Assembly (NCBI GenBank): GCA_032718475.1
Contig: JAUCBJ010001490.1
Coordinates: 93,501 to 157,500 of the forward strand
DNA from: Nemertoderma westbladi
Lineage: Eukaryota > Xenacoelomorpha > Nemertodermatida > Nemertodermatidae
Direction of reading: 5' to 3'
Length of the DNA stretch: 64,000 nucleotides
The notes under the pieces are model-generated. The model did no database searches. It had not been told where the DNA came from and saw only the letters and a program-made list of their open reading frames with translations. Position numbers and translations under genes: made by a program. Every line of letters starts with the position of its first letter. Position 1 is the first letter of the stretch. Positions 49,301-60,120 of the stretch are shown here, one piece after another.

Positions 49301-52300
49301 TTTGACGCAAGTAACAGATAAATTGTTCTATTGAATTAAATTTATCGTTCTGATTAGAAAAACGTGTCTCTGTAACTTGCTCCTTTCCCTAAATTTATAA
49401 TTGGACATTTAGACGAAATATTAATTTATTCACCGAGATGGGATTTGCATCCACAGCCCCCCCCCCCCCCCCCCCCTCCCATGTCTTACATATTAAGGGT
49501 GACAGAGTAGACTATAAGATCTTTAGAAATACACAAATTAATTACGAGTTTGTAGAAATAGTAGAATTGCCGATTCCTGTCAGCGCTACTTCTACTTCGT
49601 TTATATTATATCTCGGTTCCCCATCGTCCGCGAATATCTGCAGCATATCGTCTATGACTTCACCGTCGCCGTCTGCAAGATTAACTGCCTGAGGTGGTGC
49701 CTCTGTCTCCACGACAATGACCTGCCGTTTATTAGGATAACTCGGCGGAATATCCCGGGATCGGCTGCGTTTGGCCCCATTAGGATGAGAATAATGGCTG
49801 ATATCCATAGCATGTTCATCAGGGGAATGTCTCCTATTCTCAGGAGAACGCCGAGTTCTTTTGGGGGAGTGTCTACTTCTTTCGGGGGAACGTCTAGTTT
49901 TCTCTGGGGAAAGCCTAGTTCTTTCGGTGGAACGCCTAGTTCTTTCTCGGGAGTGCCTAGGTCTTTCGGGGGAACGCCTAGTTCTTTGCGGAGAACGCCT
50001 AGTTCTCTGAGGAGAACGCCTAGTTCTTTCAGAGGAACGTCTACTTCTTTCAGGAGAACGCCTAGTTCTTTCAGAGGAACGTCTACTTCTTTCAGGAGAA
50101 CGCCTAGTTCTTTCAGAGGAACGTCTACTTCTTTCAGGAGAACGCCTAGTTCTTTCAGAGGAACGTCTACTTCTTTCAGGAGAACGCCTAGTTCTTTCAG
50201 AGGAACGTCTACTTCTTTCAGGAGAACGCCTAGTTCTTTCAGGAGAACGCTTAGTTCTTTGAGGAGAACGCCTAGATCTCTCTGGGGAACGCTTATTTCT
50301 TTCAGGAGAACGCCTAGTTCTTTTAGGAGAACGCCTAGTTCTCTCTGGGGAACGCCTAGTTCTTTCAGGAGAATGCCTAGTTCTCTCTGGGGAACGCCTA
50401 GTTCTCTCTGGGGAACGCCTCGTTCTTTCAGGAGAATGCCTAGTTCTCTCTGGGGAACGCTTAGTTATCTCTGGGGAACGCCTAGTTCTCTCTGGGGAAC
50501 GCCTAGTTCTCTCTGGAGAACGCCTCGTTCTTTCAGGAGAATGCCTAGTTCTCACTGGGGAATGCCTAGTTCTTTCAGGGGAATGCCTAGTTCTTTCGGG
50601 TGAATGCCTAGTTCTTTCAGGGGAATGTCTTGATCTTGTTCTATCAGACGATCGTTTATTTCTGTCAGTGGAACGTTTATGTCTCCTGGAAGAACGTACC
50701 GGTATGTTTGTTTCAGCAGGACCAACACGTTGGTTTCCCTGAGTTTGTCCGCCATCCCTATTTGCCCTCGTAGATTCACTATCAGGTTCGTTTGCTGCAA
50801 CTGGGCCTCCCACGGAATTCGTAGCCATCGTAGACCCCTTGGACATCATATGAGCGACCAACTCATTGCCAACGCGTTTCCTAGACATCAACTCAACCCC
50901 ATCGTCGTTCCAACCAGCCGCCTCCTCAACATTCTCCTCAACATCCCCAATAAAATCATCGATATCCTTCGGTCTACCAATAACGTCGTCCGGACCGAGG
51001 GGTCTCTGTTTGTTCAACTCGCATCTCCAATGCGGCGGGGTTTCACTCCCCGATCTCGTCGGTAGGTACCGTAAAGGACCACGACCCCGCACTATCACTT
51101 TCTTTGGATCATCTCCCCTTCCCTCAACGGTTCGCTTATCAACCTCTTTATCCCTCTGTTCCACGCGTTCCTCTCTACGCATTCTTCCCTCATTTTCATA
51201 TCGATTCCTGCGGGAAGATTCACCTCGTCGATACGTCGGTTTATCTTCCCGGAAACGCCTCCCAGAACCTGAATCATCCCTCTTTGAGTAACGTCCATTA
51301 CTTTCGCGTTGTTTATAATATTTATTTTGTTTATCATGATGTTGTTGTTTATCATCTCTACGAGGTGACTTATTATTAGACGTTTTATATCTCTCATCCC
51401 GAATATCTACCTTAGAATCGTCGACTACTTTCTCTTGACGACCAATTCTCATTAGGAATTTTGGTTCGGGAATTTCAGGTATTTCATTTGCTTCTATCGT
51501 TGGTAGAGTTAAAGTCATTGGGTTTGGGTCATCGGGAATGGCAACAACTTCTTTATTAACCTGCTTCTTTTTCTTTTTGGTTCTTTTTTTCTCGCGTTTA
51601 TTTTCTTCCGGGGTCGGTGTGCGAAGTGGTCGCGACTGAACCGTGCATGTCGCATCACCTACAATCATACGATCTTTTGCTTTACTCTTTGGGATTAGTT
51701 CGCCACAATTCGATATAACAACGTTGATCAACGGCTTAGCCGTGTTGTCAACTTCTTGGTTCTCAATGGATGTAACGACATCTTCCCCGCTAATAACCTC
51801 CCCAAACACCACATGTACCCCATCCAAGTGAGGTGCTGGTTTAGTCAGAATAAAGAACTGCGAGCCATTAGTGTCCGGACCTCTATTGGCCATGCACAAC
51901 AGCATCCCACGATTATGTTTCAATTGAAACGATTCGTCTTCGAAAGTTCCACCATAAATTGATTCCCCGCCAGTCCCGTTGCCCGCAGTAAAGTCTCCGC
52001 CTTGTATCATAAATCCCTTCACGATTCTGTGAAACGGAGAGTCCTTGTAATGTAGAGGGAGATTAGTCGATCCACCTAGGCCTTTCTCACCCGTGCACAG
52101 AGCGCGGAAATTCTCACAGGTTCTGGGTGCCACGTCCGTAAACAATTCGAATACAATCCGACCAGCGGGTTCATTCTCAATCGAAACATCGAAGAATGTT
52201 CGCTTCCTTAATTTCTTTAAGTGTTTATTCTGTTTCTTAACCTTTGGCATTATGTATGATAATTAATTTTACTGATTCAGCAATATACAGATATCTGGTC

Positions 52301-55300
52301 AATCTGGATATACAGACAGATATGCAGATACAGTGAGTGATATGCCCGTAAAACTGTAATACAGTAATAGACTGATAGACAGCAGAGCAGACAGATAGAT
52401 AGGCCTATATCAGTATATAGCAGTCAGGAACACTGGTCACAATTTGTCCAATTTACAGCCAGAATGTGTCCGCGGAAAATGCTCTCAGAGTGAAATTTCT
52501 CCATAGAAAACAATGCTAAATTTCATTTGAAAACCAGCAGTGAAATTTTAACATTGGCATTCTAAAAATTATGCCATTAGAACCGCCATAAAATTCTGTA
52601 TAAATTAATTTGAGAAATACAGAAATAGAATCTCATCGTTGGGATAACTATCATTAATACCGGTATTAAAAGTAAAAATTGTCACCTTATGCAGTCATGT
52701 GCCCAGCTTGTGCTTTGAGGGCTGGTGAAGTTACAGCCAAAATATGTCCGAAAATATAATCACAGCCTGTGAAGGACAAATAGTGGCTGCACGGACACTT
52801 TCTGGCTGTAAATATGTGGATAATTTTTGGCTGAGCTTCAGCCAGAAAGTGATCAGTGTTCCTAACTGTATAGTGCTACTGCAGTACTGTGTTATAGAGA
52901 GAGATATACAGATATACCTGATATAATACAGTAATATAGGCCTACCAGTGGCTGGGCAGTATACAGTCAGACAGTCTGACAGTAGGCCTACAGGACAGCA
53001 GTAGGGCAGGTTTGTCTACTGCAGTCAGCAGTCAGTAGATTAGATTAGATATTTATTGACATTGTATATGTAATAACATATAGGCCTAAAGACGCACCGC
53101 AAGAACACAAAATATATGAAGGTACCATTCATTACATTGTCTGGTTAATATATACAGATATACGGTACACTGTCCACCGCATTGATCTATCTTAAATTAA
53201 CATACATACAACAGTACAATACATTGTAGTATTAGAATAGTACAGCCAAATTAGAATAAATAACTTTGACATATAGATATAAATATAGGCCTATACAATT
53301 TCAAATGGATATCAAGATTTTAAATAGATCAGTAGATTGTCAACATGTACTACACTATACAGCTACTGCAGCTATATAGGCCTACTGATATACGCGATAT
53401 TTACAGATAGGTATGAAATATATACAAACAGAGCGTTACCGGTACCCGGTAATGTAATGTGAATGTAATGTAATGTAATTGCACTCCAAATAATTGCACC
53501 GACAAATAAAATAATTAATTATTTAAAATTAATCTTAATGACATACATATTCACAAAATGAAATTGAATTAGACCTTTAATTAAACAATTATATGTATGG
53601 AGGGAGAAGATAACCCAGGCAATGTTGCACTTACGAGCGTATCTCTATTGGAATTAAGTAAAAATATTGCAAACTAAAAAAATAAAATGGTAAAACACGG
53701 TCAGTCATTATGAACAGAGAAAATATAAAAAAAATAAAAATCAAAATCAAATCAAAATACGAGGCGGGGTATAATGTGTGCATATTTAAACAAAATGACA
53801 CAAGTGACTAAAATCAATATGACGTATATGGCAATTAAAAATATACAAATTACGTGCATTAACGGCATCTGAGGGCAAGGAATTCCACACGGATACTATA
53901 CGGCTGGCAAAACGATTTCTGACAACGACTAGCCTGCTAGGCTGTGCAAACAGTTTCCTGTTATGGCCTCGCAAACCTTGCCGTTGCACATGCGAGAAAA
54001 AATCGTTAAAATGAAGGTCAATGTTATTGTGACAAATATTATAAACCATACGGATATCAAAAATAATTCGCCTAACTTCTAATGGTTGGAGTTTCAAGTG
54101 TATTAATCTATTAGAGTAACTGTTATCTATGTGTGTTAACTGACATCTTGAAAACAATCGTCTGGTGAAATATCGTTGGACGCGCTCAACCAATTTTATA
54201 TTAAAGATTTGGTGAGGAGACCAAACCACAGTACAATACTCTAACAGTGGGCGAACATACGCCTTATAAGCCGTAATAAGTACGTTGACATTAGAAGTGT
54301 GGAAGCACCTAAATAATATATTGCACATTTTATACGCCTTGGATACTTGTTGGCTGCAGTATTTGCTGAAACGCAGATTTTTGGTAACGATAATACCTAG
54401 GTCCTTACAACTCTCCTTGAGTTCTAGAATAGAACCGTTGAGAGTGTACTCACTCGGTGTGCGTGTACCAAGGTGAAGTACATGACATTTGTGAGCAGCG
54501 ACATTGAGCTGCCAGGTTTTACTCCAACTGGCTAATCTATCCAACGCATTTTGAATGTTTGCCGGATTATTACTGTTTCCATATAATTTTAAATCGTCAG
54601 CAAATAGTTTGCAACCTACATTTGTAAATTCCGAAGGCAAATCGTTTACAAAAACTAGGAACAAAATCGGCCCCAAGACGCTTCCTTGGGGTGTTCCTGA
54701 TTTGACGTCAACATAATCTGAGTATTTGTATCCAACTAAAACACGTTGACTACGATTAGCTAAGAAGGCGACAATCCAGTCAAATAGATTACCTGAAATC
54801 CCATACGCGGCCAGTTTTTGTAAAAGTTTAGAGTGTACCACCTTATCGAAGGCCTTCTCGAAGTCGATATAAATAATATCGATGTTCTGTTTATTATCTA
54901 ATAATTTGTACCAATCGTTCGTGCACTCGAGGAGATGAGTTGCAGTTGAGCGGCGTTTGAGAAAGCCGTGTTGATTTTTAGAAATTAGGCCATTCGAAAG
55001 TAGGTACTTTAAAAGTTCATTTTTAATACAAGTTTCCATTATTTTGCAGGCAATGCAAGTCAAAGAAATTGGCCGGTAGTTGTATGGGTTGGACGGGTCA
55101 TCTTTCTTGAACAGGGGTACTACAATTGCTGTAAGCCAGATATTGGGTAACACATGTAAACTGAAAGATATTTCAAACATAACAGACAAAGGCGTTGCTA
55201 GCTGTGTAGCCAAACTACGGTATAATAAGCTAGGCATTCCATCTGGTGTTGAGCCAGACTTTGATGGTAGGTCTCGTAAAATCTTAAGTACTACACTGGG

Positions 55301-58300
55301 ATTAAAAGTAATGTCGCTAATATGTGTATTATTTGGCACCGCACGACTGAAAGGGGGGCAATTACCATCATCGTTACAGTAATTCTCTGCCAGAACCTTC
55401 GAAAAAATCCTGGCTTTAATTGCGTCGTCAACGATCACATCACCTTTGAAATTCAAAGGGGCAACTCCAGATTTATAATTTCTCTTGGAACTAATGTAGC
55501 TAAAAATAGCGTTTGGACGGCCTGAGGTTAAAATCTTATTTTCTCTCAGACACAAATTCCTAAATATTGTTCTAGAAATTTCCTTCGCACACCTATTGTA
55601 AGCTAGGTTACCCTGTGGTGTGTGCCGCCTTTTCCATAGTAATTTCTTTTTTCGTTGAAGTTGCCTAATGTGATCGGGATAACGTTTTCTAAAAGAAACA
55701 GGAATATCTTTGCATGGAATAAAACGCGTTATACCAGCGTTAACAACATTATAAAAAGCAATCCAATAATCATCTACTGCAATACATGATTCAAAATTGC
55801 AATGCCAATCTTGAGTATCTAAAAAGGAAGAAAATGCTACATAGTCGCCGTTCTTATAATCTAAATATTGTACAGGTTCACTATTTACAAACTGATAGGG
55901 ACCACATAGATTAAAAAATACAGATGAATGGTCACTTGTTGAAAAACCGACGTCAACTGTGACGTCACTAACACACAACACATCACTAGTAAAAACTAAG
56001 TCCAGTGTACTAACACCCCTTGTAGGTTTGTTGACAAGTTGGGTGAACCCCGCCTCGTGTACACAATTAAAAAAGGCATTATATATATCAGAGTCAGGAA
56101 AGGTCATTGCCTCCCAGTTAAAATCACGAAAATTAAAATCGCCGAAACAAACAATGGGGTAATTTACATCTGATAGATTAGATATACAATCACAAAATAA
56201 ATTAACATAATCAATGGTACTGCATACCACACTGTTGCTGCGATAAGCACAAATTAATCTTGTTGGGGCGTCACCGAGAATATCAACAGCAATTATTTCA
56301 CAATCGTCATACTTTTTGTCAGGGAAAATTCTAGAACATTTTAAAGCCTTAGCCTTATCAATTATTATTATTTATTATTATACAGTAATATTAATCGTTT
56401 CAAGAACAATACTGCAATATGCAGATAAGCCATAAGCAGAGCAATGTTGGGCGAGCAGCACTAGTCCAGTAGTCAGGCTGTCAGGCAGTCAGTACTGATC
56501 TAGCTAGCCTTTGCTTGCTGGCTTGTGCTTGTACAGCTTGACAGCTGTACCGTCCGTAGGCCTACCTGTCTGCCTATGTACAGCATGTATCTGTCAGTCT
56601 GTGCAGCTGTGTATAGCTGTACAGTGCTGCAGTGTACATACATACTAGTCTGACAGTGTAATATAGCTGTATAGCATCAGAGCATAGGCCTACCGCCCGC
56701 GCCCATACATGTCAGCATGTGGTAGACTGGACAAGTACTGAGGTAGGCCTATAATACTGTAATACAGGCTGACAGGCAGGCGGGTAAACGGGTAATGTCA
56801 CAAATCCGTACCCGTGGTTAGAATATTTTTTTGCTCGAAAACAGGTCTCTCTGAGAAAAGACTCAAGACTTTTTTTTCAAAATTCAGTTACTAGCTGGTC
56901 TCCGTGGGAAAACACTGATATTTTCGGAAAGTTTGGGATTTCGGGAAAAAAATCTGGAAAAAAATTTAAATTATGTTTTCAAAACTGTTTTATATTTTTT
57001 TACCGTATCAGGTATTTTCGCGATTCAGCATCGGTGGCAGCATTATTTTTTATATAATATTAATAATATTGTTGCGAACAGGTTACAGAGGCAGGATTTT
57101 CTAACCAATTTATATTTATTATTATGATGTTATAAATTCGGTAGTAAAGCGATAATACTACGGGTATTTATTATATACTGTATAGCTCAAAATTTGGAAA
57201 ATGTTTGAGATATCCTGAAATCCATGCTACAACAATTCAAATACAGTATTTGAACCTCACAATACACTGCTACTACTACTGTACGTTGGTTGTGCCTTGA
57301 TTGTGTGATTATCCAATATCCGCATTTTACTGTTTTTCTCTGTCAGTCTATCTGATTAAATATATTGAATTGATTGATAGTACCGAAACAAACAATTAAT
57401 TAGTTTAAGTTACAATAGGACCTATACATGACGCAAAATTATTACAGTATAATTACTACATTAAGAAATTCAGTATGTAGCAAAATAATTCAATTAATTT
57501 CGTATTAAGTGATAATAAATTAATATTGTAGTCATAACGTACTACTGTATAACGTTATAAAGTTATAGTAGACGGTCATACTTTTGTAGTGCACGCTATC
57601 GATTTGGCTAGATACAGTATATATATACGTATATATAATGCGACAGTGGGGCTAAAAGTTCTGGGGTTTGTGTAGGACAAAAACAAATATATAAAATAAT
57701 ACAAAAACAACTTTTAGTTTACTGTAGTCTAAGTTACGTAAAAAAGTTGAATATGCCAGGCTTGCCATTATTATGCTTTAGTGGTGTGGTTTTTCTAAGC
57801 ATTCGTTGCGGAGTGCGTCATTCGCTTTGCAGGAGGAAATGTGGTTAATCCTTAAGAACTCCACAGTGGAAGAGGCGTTCTTCTCTTGGTGTTCTATTGT
57901 TCTATCTATATTCAGTCAGTTAGTGTAATGTCAAGTAATACATCATTTATATATCGTAGGGTGACGTTTACAACAGCTGTCGATTACACTAGACAAAACC
58001 AGAAAACTGAACCAGGGTGCCGGCCGGGTACCAACGGCTGTTGGGTAGACTTAATGGAAGATTTGACAAACTTTCATAGGAGGCTTGTACATGTACATTA
58101 TATTGGTTGCTCCTATGTTTTTATTAGGCTAACTGAGAATGTATTAGATATAAATAATTAGTGTTCTTTATTTTATTTATCTAATACAGAAAGACCCCTC
58201 CGCAGAATAAACTGCTCTTTGGGGCCGTTTTCAGGTTATGGAAGGATAATATTTCACACATCACAGTAATTGTGATTATGATTTGTTTGCCAAGGAGAAT

Positions 58301-60120
58301 GTGTATGCCATGGTATACAGACGTTTCGGCCTAGGACGTTTCGGTCCAGGACGTTTCGGCCCGGACATTTCGGCCCGGACGATTCGGCCCGGACGATTCG
58401 GCCCGGACGTTTCGGCCCATGACTGTAACCGAATGAAAAGGCCAACTTGTTTGATATGATAATAATTATTCATTAAAATTATAATTATTTCACTATAACA
58501 TACAAACACTATTTAATTTATTTAAATCAAAATAAAATACACATTATGCATGTGGTGCTCTGCCCCATTATGTTTTGCGGCCGAAAAAATGCAAGTCAGA
58601 ACAAAACGTTTGGTACCGAGTACCACATTGCTAATAAACTACTAAAGCGAATCAATTTCACGAACCATTTAGGGCTTAAATCTCGTGTGATCGATATATT
58701 TTGGAGATACTTCATTAGTTTAATTAAACATTACTCAATTAATAATTCTTGTAGCTGGACAGTGTATTGCAGCTATGTCTTAATGATCTGTTGAAACAAT
58801 AACTCTCATCTCGATGATAGATGATTTATACCCATGGATAACGACGTATAATGCGTTTATTAATACATATTTTATTTCACTTCACATCCACTCTGGTCCT
58901 TTTAATAAGCATATAATTCCTCTAAATTTAAATTTAATACCCATATAATTCATCTAAATTTAAATTTAATACCCATATATTTCATCTAAATTTAAATTTA
59001 ATACGCATATATTTTATCTCATTCTATATGACATCCAGTCTGTCATAATTATTAGCAATGCTCCTTTTAATGGAATATTTCTTATCTATTATATTTTTAA
59101 GTCTAACATTAAAATACAGTAATAATTTTAATTCGGTGTAATTTAATCGACTTTATTTATTGACTCACATTTTAAAATACTGTACGTATGTTTTTAACTA
59201 TTACTTTACCTTTATACTTTATTTACCTATTACCTTTCTATTACTTACTTTTAATTATCTAACTGTATTAACTAAAGTTAATTTGTCAGCATATGTTATC
59301 TTTGTTCTAAGTTACAGTATGGTGTAAATTTATATTAATAAATAATAATAATAATAATATTACATTAGTTATTATTTATAAATATAATGTAGAACTTCGA
59401 TCTTAACGACTTTGAAACAAGTGTCGGAGCAGTTCCTACTGACAACTCCTCTTGTAACGAACGTAACAACTACAAAACAAATATATTGAATAACTTATTA
59501 TTAATAGCTTATTTTAGGGAGTAAAGTGAATCTTTGGGCCAAAACGTCCGACAAGCAAATCTTGTATTTCATTTATTGGGCCGAAACGTCCTAGGCCAAA
59601 ACGTCTTAGACCGAAACGTCTGTTACCCTACATTAAATGGGGGGCAGTTTTTTGGTTGATGCAAGTCGTTCTTGGTTTGCATCTTCCAATCCCATCTGTT
59701 TCTTGGAGTCTGTTTAAGACAGGTTCGTTTAAAGCCGTGTTGATGCGTTCTAGTTATCCAAGTAAATATCTCAATATTAATACGTACTTACCTACCACTC
59801 ACCTTTGATATGTTTGCTAACTGTATATATACATACAGTAACTAAATGCTTGCGCGATAGCTGTAGAATTATCTTATACTTACAGACGATTCGAGGATGA
59901 TGAAGATGAGTTGTCGGAGGTTGACGTGGCTAGCGTACCGGTACAGGTGCGTGATTGGCTGGCCACAACGTTTACCAGATCCTCGGGAGTCAAGGTAACA
60001 CAGAAAAGGACGTTTAAATCAATCGTGAATGTTCTGAGAGCGGGGATGTTCGTGGAGAGGATGTTTCGAAGAACCAGTTTCGATCTGATCTATTCACCTG
60101 AAGTTAGCGAGTGTTTTAAG
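37297..60120 (+). CDS. PDE1: PDE1 calmodulin-dependent cyclic nucleotide phosphodiesterase, 5' exons only
   Basis: Five exons in compatible phases: 37297-37375, 38809-38829, 39344-39458, 41176-41292 and 59886-60120. The last two are decisive. Exon 4 ends [11 protein letters not shown], matching the PDE1 segment before the first conserved domain. Exon 5 reads [20 protein letters not shown] then [20 protein letters not shown], the PDE1 N-terminal domain. It ends at a phase-0 donor where the conserved catalytic part should start. PDE1 hydrolyses cAMP and cGMP and is switched on by Ca2+/calmodulin. The basic stretch in exon 3 ([18 protein letters not shown]) could belong to the calmodulin-binding region. 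The His/Asp catalytic domain lies beyond the window. Exons 1-3 are supported only by splice sites, phase and open frame. Confidence 0.85.
38809..38829 (+). CDS. PDE1: PDE1 21-base microexon (tentative)
   Basis: TTTTTCAG acceptor, 21 bases, then a GTGAGT donor. It adds seven codons (IPEKDIS) and keeps phase 1. It may be skipped or spurious. Confidence 0.4.
39344..39458 (+). CDS. PDE1: PDE1 exon 3 (tentative)
   Basis: Acceptor TTATATAG, donor GTAAGA, entered in phase 1 and left in phase 2. It encodes a basic segment with [20 protein letters not shown] just before the well-supported exon 4. Its internal ATG (39398) could be an alternative start. Confidence 0.55.
39850..40089 (+). repeat. Helentron-like 3' fragment with 22-bp microsatellite
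   Basis: AAGTTTGGTTTAATTCCATCAACG with AAGTTATTAGC resembles block B of the stack at 34519-36617. Five tandem 22-bp units around GACAGACATAGACATAACGACC follow (about 39918-40033), then the terminal-like GGTACCCATATGCTAAGCC and GTCGCTCGCTCCACC. Confidence 0.6.
40159..40395 (+). mobile_element. Poly-C-ended MITE, copy 3
   Basis: Bounded by a G-rich start (GGGGGCGGGGGGAAACTGGATGC) and ATTGCGTCCAG plus seven C at the end, so the ends are inverted repeats with homopolymer tips. It shares its core with 11215-11429 and, reversed, 49253-49480. Confidence 0.75.
41176..41292 (+). CDS. PDE1: PDE1 exon 4
   Basis: Acceptor TTTTCAG at 41175, donor GTGAGT at 41293. Translation in phase 2 begins [19 protein letters not shown] and ends [18 protein letters not shown], aligning with the LVKQLERG and NIEYAASVLEAVYIDETR segment of vertebrate PDE1. 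Confidence 0.88.
41321..41600. repeat. 28-bp minisatellite just inside the PDE1 intron
   Basis: About nine variable units around CACCACATCTACTCCCCAATG and GTGACTG, beginning about 30 bases after the exon 4 donor. Unit lengths vary (25-33), so the open frames over it are not genes. Confidence 0.88.
42412..42790 (+). repeat. Dispersed repeat, copy A
   Basis: Segments match the reverse complement of 57960-58290 plus 59640-59755: for example GAACCTGTCTTAAACAGACT, CAAGAAACAGATGGGATTGG, AAAGACCCCTCCGC (reverse) and GGCATCCTGGTTCAATTTTC. The start encodes a short peptide ([18 protein letters not shown]) kept in both copies, with a stop after about 35 codons. The family is not recognised; possibly a fragment of a gene captured by an element. 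Confidence 0.75.
42880..45541. mobile_element. 2.66-kb palindromic foldback element
   Basis: TAGGGTGGTCCTTATTTTGAAA at 42880 is mirrored by TTGAAATAAGGACCACCCTA ending at 45541, and matching continues inward almost to the centre (about 44210): CCTCCCTGCATCTTATTTCAG, GTGCTAAGCTAGTAGTTCTTGAGATATC, GGGAAATGCTTGCACAAGCATCAC and others appear in both arms. Near the centre, units of AAATCTG...GCATATC...AAGTTTTTTCACAATTGCC are themselves repeated. The ends could be GGGTGGTCC with a TA target duplication. No open frame longer than 100 codons. Confidence 0.92.
45542..48185. other. No gene seen (within PDE1 intron)
   Basis: AT-rich intronic sequence. Short open frames of about 60-72 codons have no recognisable content. 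TGTTGCTTAAAAGCAACA is a perfect short palindrome that occurs at about 42025 and again near 45970. Confidence 0.5.
48186..48672. mobile_element. Foldback MITE, about 0.49 kb
   Basis: CATGTGTGAAGTACGGGTAGTC at the left pairs with GACTACCCGTACTTCACACATG at the right. Inside, GTCTTAAAAAAGTTTCACACCC pairs with GGGTGTGAAACTTTTTTAAGAC, and CATTCAGGGCT with AGCCCTGAATG. Arms are about 180 bases with a loop of about 120. No coding capacity. Confidence 0.9.
49253..49480 (-). mobile_element. Poly-C-ended MITE, copy 4
   Basis: Begins with 23 G and ends with about 20 C; between them are ACCAGGGGAAATTTGACGCAAG and GAGATGGGATTTGCATCCAC, the reverse of the copy at 40159. It lies about 60 bases from the 3' end of the cyclophilin coding frame and could be in its 3' UTR. 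Confidence 0.78.
49542..52250 (-). CDS. SR-rich nuclear cyclophilin (PPIG/NKTR-like), single exon, nested in PDE1 intron
   Basis: 902 codons. Residues about 14-185 are a complete cyclophilin peptidyl-prolyl isomerase domain: [36 protein letters not shown] (catalytic Arg), [25 protein letters not shown] and [15 protein letters not shown]. His replaces the Trp of cyclophilin A, as in PPIG and NKTR. A basic linker with [13 protein letters not shown] follows. Residues about 540-805 consist of heptad [14 protein letters not shown] repeats, an RS-like domain expected to bind splicing factors in nuclear speckles. The C-terminal 60 residues are acidic ([19 protein letters not shown]). The domain order fits PPIG/NKTR, which act on RS proteins. 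There is no intron, unlike vertebrate relatives. The gene lies wholly within the PDE1 intron, antisense to it. Confidence 0.95.
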   Translation of the reverse strand: MPKVKKQNKHLKKLRKRTFFDVSIENEPAGRIVFELFTDVAPRTCENFRALCTGEKGLGGSTNLPLHYKDSPFHRIVKGFMIQGGDFTAGNGTGGESIYGGTFEDESFQLKHNRGMLLCMANRGPDTNGSQFFILTKPAPHLDGVHVVFGEVISGEDVVTSIENQEVDNTAKPLINVVISNCGELIPKSKAKDRMIVGDATCTVQSRPLRTPTPEENKREKKRTKKKKKQVNKEVVAIPDDPNPMTLTLPTIEANEIPEIPEPKFLMRIGRQEKVVDDSKVDIRDERYKTSNNKSPRRDDKQQHHDKQNKYYKQRESNGRYSKRDDSGSGRRFREDKPTYRRGESSRRNRYENEGRMRREERVEQRDKEVDKRTVEGRGDDPKKVIVRGRGPLRYLPTRSGSETPPHWRCELNKQRPLGPDDVIGRPKDIDDFIGDVEENVEEAAGWNDDGVELMSRKRVGNELVAHMMSKGSTMATNSVGGPVAANEPDSESTRANRDGGQTQGNQRVGPAETNIPVRSSRRHKRSTDRNKRSSDRTRSRHSPERTRHSPERTRHSPERTRHSPVRTRHSPERTRRSPERTRRSPERTRRSPEITKRSPERTRHSPERTRRSPERTRRSPERTRHSPERTRRSPERTRRSPKRTRRSPERNKRSPERSRRSPQRTKRSPERTRRSPERSRRSSERTRRSPERSRRSSERTRRSPERSRRSSERTRRSPERSRRSSERTRRSPERSRRSSERTRRSPQRTRRSPQRTRRSPERPRHSRERTRRSTERTRLSPEKTRRSPERSRHSPKRTRRSPENRRHSPDEHAMDISHYSHPNGAKRSRSRDIPPSYPNKRQVIVVETEAPPQAVNLADGDGEVIDDMLQIFADDGEPRYNINEVEVALTGIGNSTISTNS
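49830..50640 (-). repeat. Coding minisatellite of the SR-cyclophilin
   Basis: 21-base units encoding RRSPERT with a 42-base higher-order repeat (about 50020-50240, alternating RRSSERT and RRSPERS). The repeat keeps frame throughout. Copy number is likely to vary between alleles. Confidence 0.9.
52425..52866. mobile_element. MITE with inverted ends beside the cyclophilin 5' end
   Basis: AGGAACACTGGTCACA with TTTACAGCCAGAATGTGTCCG at the left is mirrored by CGGACACTTTCTGGCTGTAAA and GTGATCAGTGTTCCT at the right. The motif CAGCCA.AA.TGTCCG occurs two more times inside (near 52735). It lies about 175 bases upstream of the cyclophilin start codon. Confidence 0.75.
53786..56362 (-). mobile_element. 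5'-truncated LINE with intact endonuclease tail and reverse transcriptase
   Basis: The open frame is 814 codons from ATG 56230 and stays open upstream to about 56362, where it hits an AT-rich junction; truncation therefore falls within the endonuclease. Visible: [16 protein letters not shown] and [18 protein letters not shown] (endonuclease end); [64 protein letters not shown] and catalytic FADDLKLYG (FADD at 54593-54604); tail [13 protein letters not shown]. This is a Jockey/CR1-group layout. The 3' end carries a TTTTGATTTGATT-type repeat (about 53735-53760). An undamaged frame suggests a fairly recent insertion in the PDE1 intron. It does not code for host protein. Confidence 0.92.
56363..57955. 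other. No gene seen (PDE1 intron)
   Basis: Rich in GTAGGCCTAC- and TACTGTA-type words, which recur throughout the window. Near 57078-57100, ACAGGTTACAGAGGCAGGATTTTCTAACC echoes the poly-C MITE core. No coding signal. Confidence 0.5.
58318..59622. mobile_element. 1.3-kb element with inverted ends made of GACGTTTCGGCC units
   Basis: The left end CAGACGTTTCGGCCTAGGAC starts an array of seven 14-15 base units (58318-58421). The right end, read in reverse, starts CAGACGTTTCGGTCTAAGAC and has four units (about 59537-59622). Its position in copy B of the dispersed repeat shows it is an insertion. The centre is AT-rich, with a 32-base tandem (58915-59015) and no convincing coding frame. Target duplication is unclear (TATA left, TTAC right). 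Confidence 0.82.
58915..59015. repeat. Three tandem copies of a ~32-bp AT-rich unit
   Basis: CATCTAAATTTAAATTTAATAC followed by CCATATA recurs three times inside the TIR element. Confidence 0.85.
59886..60120 (+). CDS. PDE1: PDE1 exon 5
   Basis: Acceptor TTACAG at 59885, donor GTAAGT at 60121; phase 2 in, phase 0 out. Encodes [31 protein letters not shown] and [20 protein letters not shown]. The VRDWLAxTFTR and GxFVERMxR motifs are specific to PDE1. Confidence 0.93.

Larger units (their letters stand above)
57956..59760 (-). repeat. Dispersed repeat, copy B, split by a TIR element
   Basis: Reverse-orientation copy of 42412-42790. Bases 57960-58290 match one half and 59640-59755 the other; the sequence between is the TIR element below. 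The 91-codon frame at 57886-58161 lies across this repeat and has no domain. Confidence 0.75.

Noticed and set aside
57886-58161. 91-codon open frame as a small secreted protein
   Set aside because: Most of it lies over a dispersed repeat whose other copy does not keep this frame.
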